The position numbers and the translations under genes were made by a program. 23,339 bases of DNA. Source: an uncultured Collinsella sp. (GTDB lineage Bacteria > Actinomycetota > Coriobacteriia > Coriobacteriales > Coriobacteriaceae). The notes below the pieces were generated by a model. The model was given only the letters and a program-made list of their open reading frames with translations. It was not told the origin of the DNA and made no database searches. The stretch is from the NCBI GenBank assembly GCA_900553165.1, contig USCN01000002.1, positions 1 to 23,339 on the forward strand, read 5' to 3'. Below, piece by piece: positions 1 to 7,029 of the stretch (the first letter of the stretch is position 1; each line of letters begins with the position of its first letter).

Positions 1-307
1 AAAGGTCCGGGGCCTCGCTACGGGGCGGCCAAGTTGACGTAGCTGAGATGCGGCATGCGGTCTGCTCACTCCTCGAAGTTCTTAGCGGAGATAATTCGAG
101 CTGCAGCTGCGATTTACTTGCGATGGCGGTTGAGCCGCAACCCAGTTTTTATTAGATCTCGAACCCTATACTCGATGTTCGCTTCGTTCATTGAGTTACC
201 CTTTGCATGAGGCCGGGACATATCGTCCCGCCCGCAGTTTCGCAGGCCGAAGGCCGAGAATGTTTGAGGACGGGATGATATGTCCCGGCCTCCCGGGAGA
301 GTTACCT
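1..307. other. Non-coding leader region before nrdG
   Basis: No gene can be supported here. A frame open from base 3 to about 155 gives a Ser/Cys-rich peptide that matches no family I know, and it lacks the glycyl-radical C-terminus expected if NrdD lay directly upstream. A TATACT hexamer at 167-172 could be a -10 element, but no good -35 lies 16-18 bases before it. The last part, 209-292, is a long inverted repeat annotated separately. The nrdG ribosome site GGGAGA lies at 295-300. Confidence 0.5.
209..292. repeat. 22-bp inverted repeat (long hairpin) next to the nrdG ribosome site
   Basis: Arms 209-230 and 271-292 are complementary over 22 positions, with only one G-T wobble (225/276), around a 40-base loop. 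Each arm is itself a small dyad: CGGGAC-N5-GTCCCG on the left and nearly the same on the right. As RNA it would form a very long stem ending three bases before the Shine-Dalgarno. It could be a dispersed palindromic element, a 5'UTR regulatory hairpin or an RNase III site; the sequence alone does not decide. Confidence 0.85.
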
Positions 308-889
308 ATGAACTACGCGAACATTAAGTATTTCGACATTGCTGATGGGGAAGGCGTTCGTACTTCTCTGTTTGTGAGCGGGTGCCGTCGTGGGTGCAAG
401 AACTGCTTTAACTCTGTCGCGTGGGACTTTGCTGCGGGTGAGCCGTTCGACCGTGCCGTCGAGGACAAGATTATCGAGAGTCTCGACCATCCCTTTATTG
501 ATGGCCTGACGATTCTGGGCGGCGAGCCTATGGAGCCCGAGAATCAGGTGGGGCTTGTTGACTTTATCGAACGCGTGCGTGCGGCCTATCCCGCGGGGTC
601 GGGCAAGACCATTTGGTGCTTTACCGGCGACGTGCTCGAGGAGCTTATGCCGGGTGGCCGTCATCATACCGAGGTGACGGACCGTATCCTGGCCTGCCTC
701 GACATGTTGGTGGACGGCCCGTTCGTTCAGGATCTGTACGATATCTCGTTGCGCTTTAGGGGCTCGAGCAATCAACGCGTGATTGACATGAACGCCACGC
801 GTGCCCGTGCCGAGCGTGAGAACGTTGCGCTTTGCGACGCCGTGGAGCTTTGGCGGGACGATCCGGTCTATTCGACCCATACTATGTAG
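308..889 (+). CDS. nrdG: Anaerobic ribonucleotide reductase activating protein (radical SAM)
   Basis: This radical SAM activase would generate the glycyl radical on the class III ribonucleotide reductase NrdD, allowing dNTP synthesis without oxygen. The 193-residue protein opens NYANIKYFDIADGEGVRTS and has the C-x3-C-x2-C iron-sulfur motif of NrdG at C26, C30 and C33 (CRRGCKNC). A GGEPM SAM-binding segment, the IWCFTGD segment and a DGPF motif follow, all typical of the family. It is longer than the ~155-residue E. coli protein, mostly at the C-terminus. ATG 308 was chosen because GGGAGA lies seven bases upstream; an in-frame TTG at 191 would translate through the long hairpin. nrdD is not in the window. 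folE follows after 66 bases on the same strand. Confidence 0.9.
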   Translation: MNYANIKYFDIADGEGVRTSLFVSGCRRGCKNCFNSVAWDFAAGEPFDRAVEDKIIESLDHPFIDGLTILGGEPMEPENQVGLVDFIERVRAAYPAGSGKTIWCFTGDVLEELMPGGRHHTEVTDRILACLDMLVDGPFVQDLYDISLRFRGSSNQRVIDMNATRARAERENVALCDAVELWRDDPVYSTHTM

Positions 890-890
890 C

Positions 891-921
891 TTGTGGCCGA
901 TGCCGGAGGGCGTGGTACCAT
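891..921 (+). promoter_or_regulatory. Weak candidate promoter for folE
   Basis: TTGTGG (891-896) and TACCAT (916-921) are separated by 19 bases, placing a start about 28 bases before the folE ATG. The spacing is longer than ideal and the -35 is poor, so folE may instead be read through from nrdG. Confidence 0.25.
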
Positions 922-955
922 AGCGCGAACGCAAAATCGGAAAAGTGAGGCCCAG

Positions 956-1513
956 ATGGTCGATCAGGAAAAAGTCGAGGCCGCCATTAAGCTGTTGCTT
1001 GAGGGCATAGGCGAGGACCCAACTCGTGAGGGCCTGCTGGAGACCCCGGCGCGCGTTGCCCGTATGTATGGCGAGATCGCCGGCGGTATGGACCAGAGTG
1101 CCGAGGAGCACCTGTCCAAAACCTTTGCCGTCGCTTCGAACGATTTGGTTATCGAGCGCGACATCACGTTTTACTCGCTGTGCGAGCATCATCTGCTGCC
1201 GTTTTACGGCAAGGCTGCCATTGGCTATATCCCCAACGGCCGTGTCGCAGGGCTTTCTAAGCTTGCCCGCACGGTAGAGGTCTACGCCCGTCGTCTGCAG
1301 CTGCAGGAGCAGTTGTGCGCACAAGTTGCCGATGCCCTCATGGAGTATCTCGCTCCCCAGGGAGCGATTGTGCTCATGGAAGCTGAGCATATGTGCATGA
1401 CCATGCGCGGCGTGCAAAAGCCTGGCACCAAGACCGTGACGCTCGCTCGCCGCGGCGTCTTTGAGACCGATCCCGCGCTCGAGGAGCGGTTCTTTAGGAT
1501 GCTGGGCCGTTAG
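956..1513 (+). CDS. folE: GTP cyclohydrolase I
   Basis: This enzyme converts GTP to 7,8-dihydroneopterin triphosphate, the first step of folate synthesis in the cytoplasm. The 185-residue protein carries the zinc-binding CEHH motif (C76, H79) followed by [14 protein letters not shown], the GLSKLAR segment (99-105), and the third zinc cysteine C147 in the MCM motif of EHMCMTMRG. These are the hallmarks of the type I (FolE, not FolE2) family. ATG 956 is preferred because GTGAGG lies five bases upstream; the frame is open further upstream but has no ribosome site there. The next gene starts one base after its stop codon, which suggests translational coupling within a folate operon. Confidence 0.95.
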   Translation: MVDQEKVEAAIKLLLEGIGEDPTREGLLETPARVARMYGEIAGGMDQSAEEHLSKTFAVASNDLVIERDITFYSLCEHHLLPFYGKAAIGYIPNGRVAGLSKLARTVEVYARRLQLQEQLCAQVADALMEYLAPQGAIVLMEAEHMCMTMRGVQKPGTKTVTLARRGVFETDPALEERFFRMLGR

Positions 1514-1514
1514 C

Positions 1515-2096
1515 ATGAGGGTCGTCAACGACTTTACATCGAAGACCGATGAGGGGACGTCGCGTCGCGGCTTTATGGCTTCGGGTCTGACTCCCTTTGG
1601 TGCCATGCCTCGCATTGATTACATTTGTGCCAACGGGCTGTTCCGGCGGCACCTGGGCAACATTGCACAGTTGGAATCGGGGCGCATCTTCTGCCGCCAC
1701 GGTATTGACCATCTTCTCGATGTCGCTCGCATTATGTGGATCAAGAATCTCGAGGAACAGTTCGAATTTGACCGTGAGGTCATCTACGCCACGGCACTTC
1801 TTCACGATATCGGCAAAGATGAACAGTATGAATCGGGTATATCCCATGATGTTGCAAGCGAACGCGTCGCTGATGCGATTCTCGGCGGCATGCCCGATGA
1901 TGTGGCGTTTGAGCCGGCCGATGCCGCAGCCATTAAGACGGCCATTCTGGGCCATCGAAAGCTGCGTGTGAACAGCCAACCGCTTGAGCGTTTGCTCTAT
2001 GCAGCCGACAAAGCGTCGCGCGCCTGCTTTGCATGCCCCGCGCGCAATGCTTGCAACTGGAGCGATGATAAAAAGAACCTGTCGATTCGCGTGTAG
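1515..2096 (+). CDS. HD-domain phosphohydrolase of the folate operon
   Basis: A 193-residue HD-superfamily metal-dependent phosphohydrolase. Metal ligands are visible as H62 and H66 (RHGIDH), H97-D98 (LLHDIGKDEQ) and D166 (YAADKAS). A cysteine cluster, CFACPARNAC at 171-180, lies near the C-terminus and might bind metal. ATG 1515 lies one base after the folE stop, and folB follows 43 bases downstream, so it is almost certainly co-transcribed with pterin genes. Substrate is unknown from sequence. I infer that it could remove phosphate from dihydroneopterin triphosphate, the step between FolE and FolB for which no dedicated enzyme is visible here; a general nucleotide phosphatase is an alternative. 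The first 20-30 residues are weakly conserved in character, and M21 or M31 are alternative starts. Confidence 0.8.
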   Translation: MRVVNDFTSKTDEGTSRRGFMASGLTPFGAMPRIDYICANGLFRRHLGNIAQLESGRIFCRHGIDHLLDVARIMWIKNLEEQFEFDREVIYATALLHDIGKDEQYESGISHDVASERVADAILGGMPDDVAFEPADAAAIKTAILGHRKLRVNSQPLERLLYAADKASRACFACPARNACNWSDDKKNLSIRV

Positions 2097-2139
2097 TTAG
2101 TTTACGCGGTCGGGGTTCTAAACGAAGGAGACGATCGCG

Positions 2140-2625
2140 ATGAGCAACAAGAAACTGCCCGAGAATGCAACCAAGACTGAAGGCGCCGAGCTCGCCCGCC
2201 GTGGAAGGGGCGAAATATCCACCGCAACGGCGGTTCCCCACGTGAGCTATGACGATCTGCGCCATGCCGACCGTATTACTATCGACGGTCTCGAGGTCTT
2301 TGCCAACCACGGCGTGTATCCCGAAGAGAACGCGCTGGGCCAGAAGTTCATCGTGTCCTTGGTGCTCTATGCCGACCTGCGTGCAGCGGGGGAGCACGAT
2401 AACCTGGACGCTTCGATTGACTACGGCTCGGTGTGCCACGATGTCGATGGCTATCTGCGCGAGCATACGTTTAAACTCATCGAGGCGGCAGCCGAGGGTG
2501 TGGCCCAGATGCTGCTGCGTCGTTACCCCTTGCTGCTTGGCGTGCGTGTTAAGCTCGATAAGCCTTGGGCGCCCGTCGGTCTTCCCCTGGCAAGCTGCGG
2601 CGTCGAGATCGAGCGCGTGCGCTAA
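2140..2625 (+). CDS. folB: Dihydroneopterin aldolase
   Basis: FolB splits 7,8-dihydroneopterin into 6-hydroxymethyl-dihydropterin and glycolaldehyde in folate synthesis. The recognisable domain begins near residue 45 (RITIDGLEVFANHGVYPEE) with the family glutamate in VYPEEN, the tyrosine of SIDYGSV, and the lysine of the KLDKPWAP segment near the C-terminus. The 161-residue protein carries an extra ~40 residues at the N-terminus rich in Lys, Glu and Thr, without a signal peptide; family members are usually near 120 residues. AAGGAG at 2125-2130 supports ATG 2140. FolP and FolK are not in the window. The gene converges on the metallopeptidase with only six bases between their ends, leaving no room for a terminator. 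Confidence 0.9.
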   Translation: MSNKKLPENATKTEGAELARRGRGEISTATAVPHVSYDDLRHADRITIDGLEVFANHGVYPEENALGQKFIVSLVLYADLRAAGEHDNLDASIDYGSVCHDVDGYLREHTFKLIEAAAEGVAQMLLRRYPLLLGVRVKLDKPWAPVGLPLASCGVEIERVR

Positions 2626-2631
2626 CCGGTT

Positions 2632-3408
2632 CTAATACGTCTCTATGGGTGGCTGCTTGAGCCGCTGCGACAGCGCTCTATTGTTGGGGCAGTACCTGTC
2701 GAGCAGGGCGTGAAACCGCTGATTGTGGCTTGGCTCGAGCAAGTGGACGAGCTCGTGGGCGACAACCATGTCGAGACACTCGATGGGATAAGCGGCAAGT
2801 TCGCGTGCGATGCGAATGGCTCCGGTCTTGGGCGTGCATGATCCCCAGCGCGTTTTCATGCTGCGCACGGAGACGCGGGAAACGGCGACACTCATTGTGA
2901 TTTCGTATGCGTGCACGATGTCGCGTAGCGCTGCGGTGACCTCGGTCGTATAAAGCTGGCTGATGTGGGCTTGGAGCTCGTCGGACGTTAGGCCGTCGAG
3001 GATTGCGCGCCGCTTGGCCTGTGGGCCTTCGTCCGATTCGTCGGTACCCATAAAGCTTGCGAAGGTGGCCTGCTTGGGCCGCGGCGCGGGTGATGCAAAG
3101 TTGTGATCGAGTGCATCCTGTACCGTGATGGGCTTGCCCCAAAGTGCAATGACGGACGAGGTGCTGAGCGGCTCTCGCGCCGTCGCCTGATGTTGCTCGC
3201 GCTTGGCAAGTCGGCTGACAATCCAGGTGCTGTTGCGCTTCACAAATGCCTCGATGCGCTCGCGGCTGGCGCCGAGCGGTGCGCTGGCGTGGACCTCACC
3301 GCTTGATGTGACGCGTAGGTTGAAGTTTTTGACGCGCTTTTTGGTAACGACGACGGAGATGGGCGTCCCATCCGGTCGGGATATGGAAATCGTAAATTGC
3401 TGCGTCAA
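2632..3408 (-). CDS. YgjP/DUF45-type zinc metallopeptidase-like protein
   Basis: This belongs to the YgjP (DUF45, PF01863) family, whose physiological substrate is generally unknown. The zinc motif HExxH is present as HELVHLLEPSHNQRFH near the C-terminus, preceded by the typical RWGSCTPKTGAIRIARELAAYP block; the third ligand is the His of SHNQRF. The N-terminal part has the beta-rich segment KRVKNFNLRVTSSGEVHASA usual for the family. I choose TTG 3408 as start, because GAAGGA lies six bases upstream; a longer frame to ATG 3441 or 3471 would place a perfect 12-bp hairpin (3431-3466) inside the coding region. Predicted length is 258 residues, normal for the family. Cytoplasmic, with no signal peptide. 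Confidence 0.85.
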   Translation of the reverse strand: MTQQFTISISRPDGTPISVVVTKKRVKNFNLRVTSSGEVHASAPLGASRERIEAFVKRNSTWIVSRLAKREQHQATAREPLSTSSVIALWGKPITVQDALDHNFASPAPRPKQATFASFMGTDESDEGPQAKRRAILDGLTSDELQAHISQLYTTEVTAALRDIVHAYEITMSVAVSRVSVRSMKTRWGSCTPKTGAIRIARELAAYPIECLDMVVAHELVHLLEPSHNQRFHALLDRYCPNNRALSQRLKQPPIETY

Positions 3409-3430
3409 AAGCGGTCCTTCAGATTGGGGA

Positions 3431-3466
3431 CGGGCCGGCATGTCGACCGTTCGGCATGCCGGCCCG
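3431..3466. terminator. Perfect 12-bp hairpin between dipeptidase and metallopeptidase genes
   Basis: Arms 3431-3442 and 3455-3466 (CGGGCCGGCATG and its complement) are perfect, around a 12-base loop. It lies 17 bases past the dipeptidase stop on the minus strand and ends ten bases before the metallopeptidase ribosome site. No U-run follows, so it may act as an attenuator, an mRNA end stabiliser or a Rho-assisted terminator. Confidence 0.55.
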
Positions 3467-3482
3467 CTCAAGGGATGTGAAA

Positions 3483-4496
3483 TTAATAACGCTCAAAGAA
3501 GGCAAGCGCGTTGTCGCTGCAGAGCTTCTGCATCACGGTCTTGCCAAAATGCTTGGAAAGCATGTTCTGAAACTCGGGCATCATGCTGGCATCGGAGAGG
3601 AAAGCGGGCACCGTGGCACCGTCCCAGTCGCCGCCGAGCGCGATGACGTCCTCGCCGCCCAGGTCGAGCCAGTGCTCGATATGTGCCGCCAGCTGGTCGA
3701 AGGTGACGTCTGCGGCGGTCTTGTCGGTTGCGTCGTTGGATAGGAACTCGCTGCAGTAGTTGAGGCCGACGATGCCGCCCATGTCGCGAATGGTGCGGAA
3801 CTGGTCGTCGGTGAGGTTGCGCTTGTGGGCGGCCACGGCGCGGGCGTTGGAGTGGCTGGCGACGAAGGGGCGCGTGGCGTGGGCGACAACCTCGTCAAAG
3901 CACTCATCGTTGAGGTGGGAGACGTCGAGTACCATACCGGCGTGCTCCATCTGCGTAAGTGCCTCGATGCCGGCGGCGGTGAGGCCGGCGTGGGTATCGT
4001 GTCCGCTCGCGAGCGGTCCCTGCGCGTTCCAGCTGAGTGACGACATAAGCACGCCCAAGCTCTTGAGCACCTCGATCAGTGCGGGGTCCTCGGCAAAGAA
4101 CGTGGCGTTTTCGATGGTGTGGATGCAAGCGACCTTACCGTCCTTGAGCGCGGGGCGAATGTCTGCGGCGCTGCGTACGTTGACCATGCGGTCGTGGTTG
4201 AGCATTGCCTGGCCGCTCATATGCGCCATGATTTGCGCCTGGAAGCGCGCGGCGTGGGCGGTGGGAATCTCGTCGGGGACAAACGTGGCGAAGCACTGTG
4301 CCCACGGCGTGTTGCCGATCTTTGCGAGCGAGATGGCGCAGGCGTTGCCCTCGATGAGGTCGAAATCTTGCGGATGCGTTTCGTCGCCGGGGAAATAACC
4401 GTCGGTGCCGGCGGTAAAGCGCAGGTCGAGATCGAGCGTGGCCCAGCCGATTCGGTCGGCGGTGTCGCAGTGTAGGTCAAATACGGGATATGCCAT
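3483..4496 (-). CDS. Membrane-dipeptidase family (M19) dipeptidase
   Basis: Peptidase family M19 enzymes are zinc dipeptidases that hydrolyse L,L or L,D dipeptides. The 337-residue protein opens MAYPVFDLHCDTADRIGW with the metal-binding H-x-D at H9 and D11. Further family signatures are the VLDVSHLND block, the SHSNARAV block carrying a metal-site histidine, and the C-terminal VIALGGDWDGA segment. No signal peptide is visible, so it is probably cytoplasmic, like many bacterial homologues. ATG 4496 is supported by GGAGG four bases upstream; a longer frame to 4526 lacks a ribosome site. It is transcribed divergently from the FKBP gene across a 120-base gap and is followed by the YgjP-like gene on the same strand. 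Confidence 0.88.
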   Translation of the reverse strand: MAYPVFDLHCDTADRIGWATLDLDLRFTAGTDGYFPGDETHPQDFDLIEGNACAISLAKIGNTPWAQCFATFVPDEIPTAHAARFQAQIMAHMSGQAMLNHDRMVNVRSAADIRPALKDGKVACIHTIENATFFAEDPALIEVLKSLGVLMSSLSWNAQGPLASGHDTHAGLTAAGIEALTQMEHAGMVLDVSHLNDECFDEVVAHATRPFVASHSNARAVAAHKRNLTDDQFRTIRDMGGIVGLNYCSEFLSNDATDKTAADVTFDQLAAHIEHWLDLGGEDVIALGGDWDGATVPAFLSDASMMPEFQNMLSKHFGKTVMQKLCSDNALAFFERY

Positions 4497-4616
4497 GGTT
4501 CCTCCGGTTGCAGCGTTTCTTTGCAAACTGTCATTGAATTGTATGACTAGGGTATAGTTAGCGCCATATGTTCACGGCGGCCTGCGTTGTGCGCCGCCCT
4601 TATCACGGAGGTTACC
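4497..4616. promoter_or_regulatory. Divergent promoter region, dipeptidase/FKBP
   Basis: This AT-richer stretch must serve both divergent genes. On the plus strand TATAGT at 4553-4558 is a plausible -10, but no convincing -35 lies at the right distance. On the minus strand TACAAT (complement of 4537-4542) is a plausible -10 for the dipeptidase. A 6-bp GGCGGC/GCCGCC hairpin (4576-4581, 4593-4598) precedes the FKBP ribosome site CGGAGG. Confidence 0.35.
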
Positions 4617-5045
4617 ATGTCCAACCAGGGCAAGAAGGTCAAGACCCATTATCGCGGCACGCTCGACGACGGCACGCAGTTCGATAGCTCCTACGATCGC
4701 GGCGAGCCGCTGGAGTTCACCTGCGGCGCCGGTCAGATGATCAAGGGCTTCGACGCCGCTGTTGTCGACATGCAGGTGGGCGAGAAGAAGACCGTGCACA
4801 TCCCGGCTGCCGATGCCTACGGCGAGCACAATCCTGAGATGGTTATTACCTTCCCGGCCGAGCAGGTTCCCAACATCGAGCAGATCGAGAAGGGCATGAA
4901 GCTCTTCCTGTCCACGCCGAGTGGCATGCCTGTCCCCGCCGTCGTCATTGACGTGACGCCCGAGGCTGTGACGCTCGATGCCAACCACGAGCTTGCCGGC
5001 AAGGATCTCAACTTCGATATCGAGCTCGTCGAGGTCGAGGATTAG
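4617..5045 (+). CDS. FKBP-type (SlyD-like) peptidyl-prolyl isomerase
   Basis: A 142-residue FKBP-fold isomerase that would catalyse cis/trans isomerisation of prolyl bonds and act as a folding chaperone. It starts MSNQGKKVKTHYRGTLDDGT, with the FKBP core QFDSSYDRGEPLEFTCGAGQMIKGFDAAVVDM split into the usual strands, then an insert-in-flap region (AYGEHNPEMVITFPAEQVP) characteristic of the SlyD subgroup, and a closing NHELAGKDLNFDIELVEV. It lacks the His/Cys-rich metal-binding tail of E. coli SlyD. ATG 4617 is preceded by CACGGAGG. The stop is followed after three bases by the start of a UreE-like gene, implying co-translation; since SlyD proteins take part in nickel-enzyme maturation, that pairing may be functional. 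Confidence 0.9.
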   Translation: MSNQGKKVKTHYRGTLDDGTQFDSSYDRGEPLEFTCGAGQMIKGFDAAVVDMQVGEKKTVHIPAADAYGEHNPEMVITFPAEQVPNIEQIEKGMKLFLSTPSGMPVPAVVIDVTPEAVTLDANHELAGKDLNFDIELVEVED

Positions 5046-5048
5046 GCT

Positions 5049-5627
5049 ATGCCTGCAAATCTGGTTTCGACAACGTGCCTCGGAAATCTCAACGACCCGT
5101 CCTATGAGCTTTTGCTTCGCCGGGAGCTGGGCGGTGTCTTTGAGGTCGATGAGCTACTGCTCGATTGGGACCAGGCTGATGTATGCGCGTTTGCGGGCGT
5201 GACGGAGCTGGGGCGCACGATCGATGTTCGGCCGGATGCTACCGACGGTGGTCGTCTTGCCGACGGCGACGTGCTCGCCATTGACCGTTCGGGCGTGGTG
5301 CCCGTGGCGGTTGTCGTGCGCCTGCGCAGCGCCGAGGTTTATTTGGTCGAAGTCGACCGCATGGATCCGATTGCGCTCGCGCATGCGTGCTGGGAGATCG
5401 GCAACATGCATGCGCCGCTCTTCCGGGGCGACTCGGACGAGCATACCGTGCGCATGTATACGCCGGTGCAGCCTGTTTTGGGCCGCATGCTCCGGGGTAT
5501 CGAGGGCGTTCGCCTCTCGGTGGTTACCCGTGAACTCGATACGGACCGGCGCTTTGCGTCGAGTGCGGCGGAGGTCGTCGTTAGCATGGCTCCGGACTTT
5601 ACCATCGTAAAAAAGACGCGCGGCTAA
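5049..5627 (+). CDS. Orphan UreE-like metallochaperone
   Basis: The 192-residue protein resembles urease accessory protein UreE. Residues ~50-90 match the UreE N-terminal domain (the GRTIDV strand, then GGRLADGDVLAIDRSGVV). Residues ~98-165 match the metal-binding domain: DPIALAHACWEIGNMHAPLF corresponds to the family block ending GNRH, with the essential nickel-binding histidine at H121, followed by VQPVLGRMLRGIEGV. The secondary histidines of the family HDHVLDDM block are absent (TPVQPVLGRM), and there is no His-rich tail. It begins three bases after the FKBP stop codon, so the two are coupled. No urease gene is present in the window. It may deliver nickel or another metal to a different enzyme, for example a hydrogenase or CO dehydrogenase; this is inference. 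Confidence 0.65.
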   Translation: MPANLVSTTCLGNLNDPSYELLLRRELGGVFEVDELLLDWDQADVCAFAGVTELGRTIDVRPDATDGGRLADGDVLAIDRSGVVPVAVVVRLRSAEVYLVEVDRMDPIALAHACWEIGNMHAPLFRGDSDEHTVRMYTPVQPVLGRMLRGIEGVRLSVVTRELDTDRRFASSAAEVVVSMAPDFTIVKKTRG

Positions 5628-5709
5628 GCGCGCGTATGCGCAAGACGGGCTTTGAGGGGCGACCAATCAAGGTCCGTCTTGCTGTTGATAGGAGGCTTTG
5701 GGAAAGCAT

Positions 5710-6507
5710 ATGGGTCTTGAGGGAATCAAGCTGATTGCATGCGATTTGGACGGCACGTTGCTGCATCCGGGGGAGCGCGAGCCGCGTTCCGAGGCCTTTG
5801 AGCTTATCGATGAGCTGCATCGTCGCGGTATCGTGTTTATGCCGGCGAGCGGCCGTCAATATGCGAGCTTGCGCCACCTGTTTGCCCCGGTGGCCGATGA
5901 GCTCGCCTATGTATGCGAAAACGGAGCCCTGGTGATGAGCGAGGGACGTGCCGTTGTCAAGCGTTCCATGGAGCGCAGCCTTGCTATGGATATCGCGAAT
6001 GCCGTGGTTGCGTATCCCCATGCCGACGTGACCCTTTCGTGCGAGGGGCACCTCTACACCATGGGCGGCAACGATGCGTTCGTCGACCATTTGCGCTATG
6101 AGGTCCACTGCGATGTGGCGGTGGTCGACCGTCCCGAGGACATCGACGAGGACGTCATTAAGATTGCCTTCCAGACGCCCGAGATGGATCAGCCGGCCGC
6201 GCTGGAGCATTTTGAGCGCCTCTTTGGCGACCGTGTCGACGTGATGACGTCGGGAACCGAATGGACCGACTTTATCGGCTTTGATTCGGGCAAGGGGTCC
6301 GCGCTTGCCGATTATGGTCGCGCGCTGGGGATCTCACCTAACGAAATGGTGGCGTTTGGCGATAACGAAAACGACCGCGACATGCTCAACGTGGTGGGCC
6401 ATCCTTATCTAATGGAGAGCTGCAATCCCAGCATGCGCGGTGTCAATGACCGTGTCCGTTACGTGCACACGGTCGAAGAAGAACTGCGCCGTCTGCTCGC
6501 CGAGTAG
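5710..6507 (+). CDS. Cof-type HAD-superfamily phosphatase
   Basis: A 265-residue HAD hydrolase of the IIB (Cof) group, which dephosphorylates sugar phosphates, FMN or similar small metabolites. Motif I is IACDLDGTLL with nucleophile D12 and acid D14; motif II is PASGRQ; the lysine region is DSGKGSALADYG; motif IV is VAFGDNENDRDML. The middle segment (roughly residues 85-185) forms the large cap domain. The start is uncertain: AGGAGG at 5690-5695 is 14 bases from ATG 5710, which is long, but only two from an in-frame TTG at 5698, which is short. I prefer the ATG. A hairpin CAAGACGG/CCGTCTTG (5641-5648, 5674-5681) separates it from the UreE-like gene. Substrate cannot be named. Confidence 0.88.
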   Translation: MGLEGIKLIACDLDGTLLHPGEREPRSEAFELIDELHRRGIVFMPASGRQYASLRHLFAPVADELAYVCENGALVMSEGRAVVKRSMERSLAMDIANAVVAYPHADVTLSCEGHLYTMGGNDAFVDHLRYEVHCDVAVVDRPEDIDEDVIKIAFQTPEMDQPAALEHFERLFGDRVDVMTSGTEWTDFIGFDSGKGSALADYGRALGISPNEMVAFGDNENDRDMLNVVGHPYLMESCNPSMRGVNDRVRYVHTVEEELRRLLAE

Positions 6508-6583
6508 ATATATGTGGCATGCCTAGGAATCTCTTTTTGCTGCAGAGTGCAGAAAGGTGGATTTTAAGGCATGTCCCGAACAT

Positions 6584-6964
6584 CTACCGGCAGTCGGGGC
6601 AGAGACCCTCGAAGATGGTGTAGTGCGACGTGACGTGCCAGCCGATTTGCTCGGATGCCTTGGCGTCGAGCTGGGCATCGAAGGGGAGTGGTACGTCGAT
6701 GACGCGGCTGCACGAGGTGCAGATGATATGCGCATGCGGCTCGATCGTGCGATCGAAGCGGCTGCCGCCCGGCGTCTTGATGGAGAGAATCTCGCCGGCG
6801 TCGGCCAAGAGATTGAGGTTGCGGTAGACCGTGCCGCGGCTGATTTTGTCATCCTGCGCGCGCACGACGTCGTAGATTTCGTCGGCGGTGGGATGGTTAT
6901 AGCTTTGGCGCACGGCGTCAAGAACCAGCTTTCGCTGCCTGGTATTCCTTCTTTGCACCGCCAT
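6584..6964 (-). CDS. Fur-family regulator, PerR-like
   Basis: A 126-residue Fur-superfamily repressor. The N-terminal winged helix contains NHPTADEIYDVV and GTVYRNLNLLADAGEI; the C-terminal dimer domain has the structural zinc site at C82/C85 (CTSC) and C122/C125 (CPDC). The regulatory metal ligands of Bacillus PerR have clear counterparts: H24, D71 in SRFDRT, H77 and H79 in EPHAHIIC, and probably D100. That pattern fits a peroxide-sensing PerR better than Fur or Zur, and would suit an anaerobe meeting oxidative stress. Start is ATG 6964 with AGAGG upstream. It lies downstream of the acylphosphatase gene and has its own candidate promoter. The HAD gene converges on it. Confidence 0.87.
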   Translation of the reverse strand: MAVQRRNTRQRKLVLDAVRQSYNHPTADEIYDVVRAQDDKISRGTVYRNLNLLADAGEILSIKTPGGSRFDRTIEPHAHIICTSCSRVIDVPLPFDAQLDAKASEQIGWHVTSHYTIFEGLCPDCR

Positions 6965-7000
6965 GCGCCTCGCCTCTTTTCTATCAACGGTCGTAGGTAA

Positions 7001-7029
7001 ATGATACCGTATTTAGCACACAATACTAA
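7001..7029 (-). promoter_or_regulatory. Candidate promoter and dyad operator of the PerR-like gene
   Basis: On the minus strand TTAGTA (7029-7024) and TATCAT (7006-7001) are 17 bases apart. The spacer holds the dyad GTATT-N8-AATAC (7009-7013/7022-7026). A dyad between -35 and -10 is a normal place for an autoregulatory site, but it does not match the classical PerR box closely. Confidence 0.35.

Noticed and set aside
3..155. Open frame at the left edge that might be the end of an upstream gene
   Set aside because: The peptide is not recognisable, lacks the NrdD C-terminal glycyl-radical motif and has no typical codon pattern; kept as non-coding.
302..1615. A 437-codon minus-strand frame under nrdG and folE
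   Set aside because: Antisense to two clear enzymes, low-complexity composition and no ribosome site.
6508..6583. A terminator between the converging HAD and PerR-like genes
   Set aside because: A CTGCA/TGCAG hairpin exists, but the T-run is before it on the plus strand and no T-run follows on either strand.
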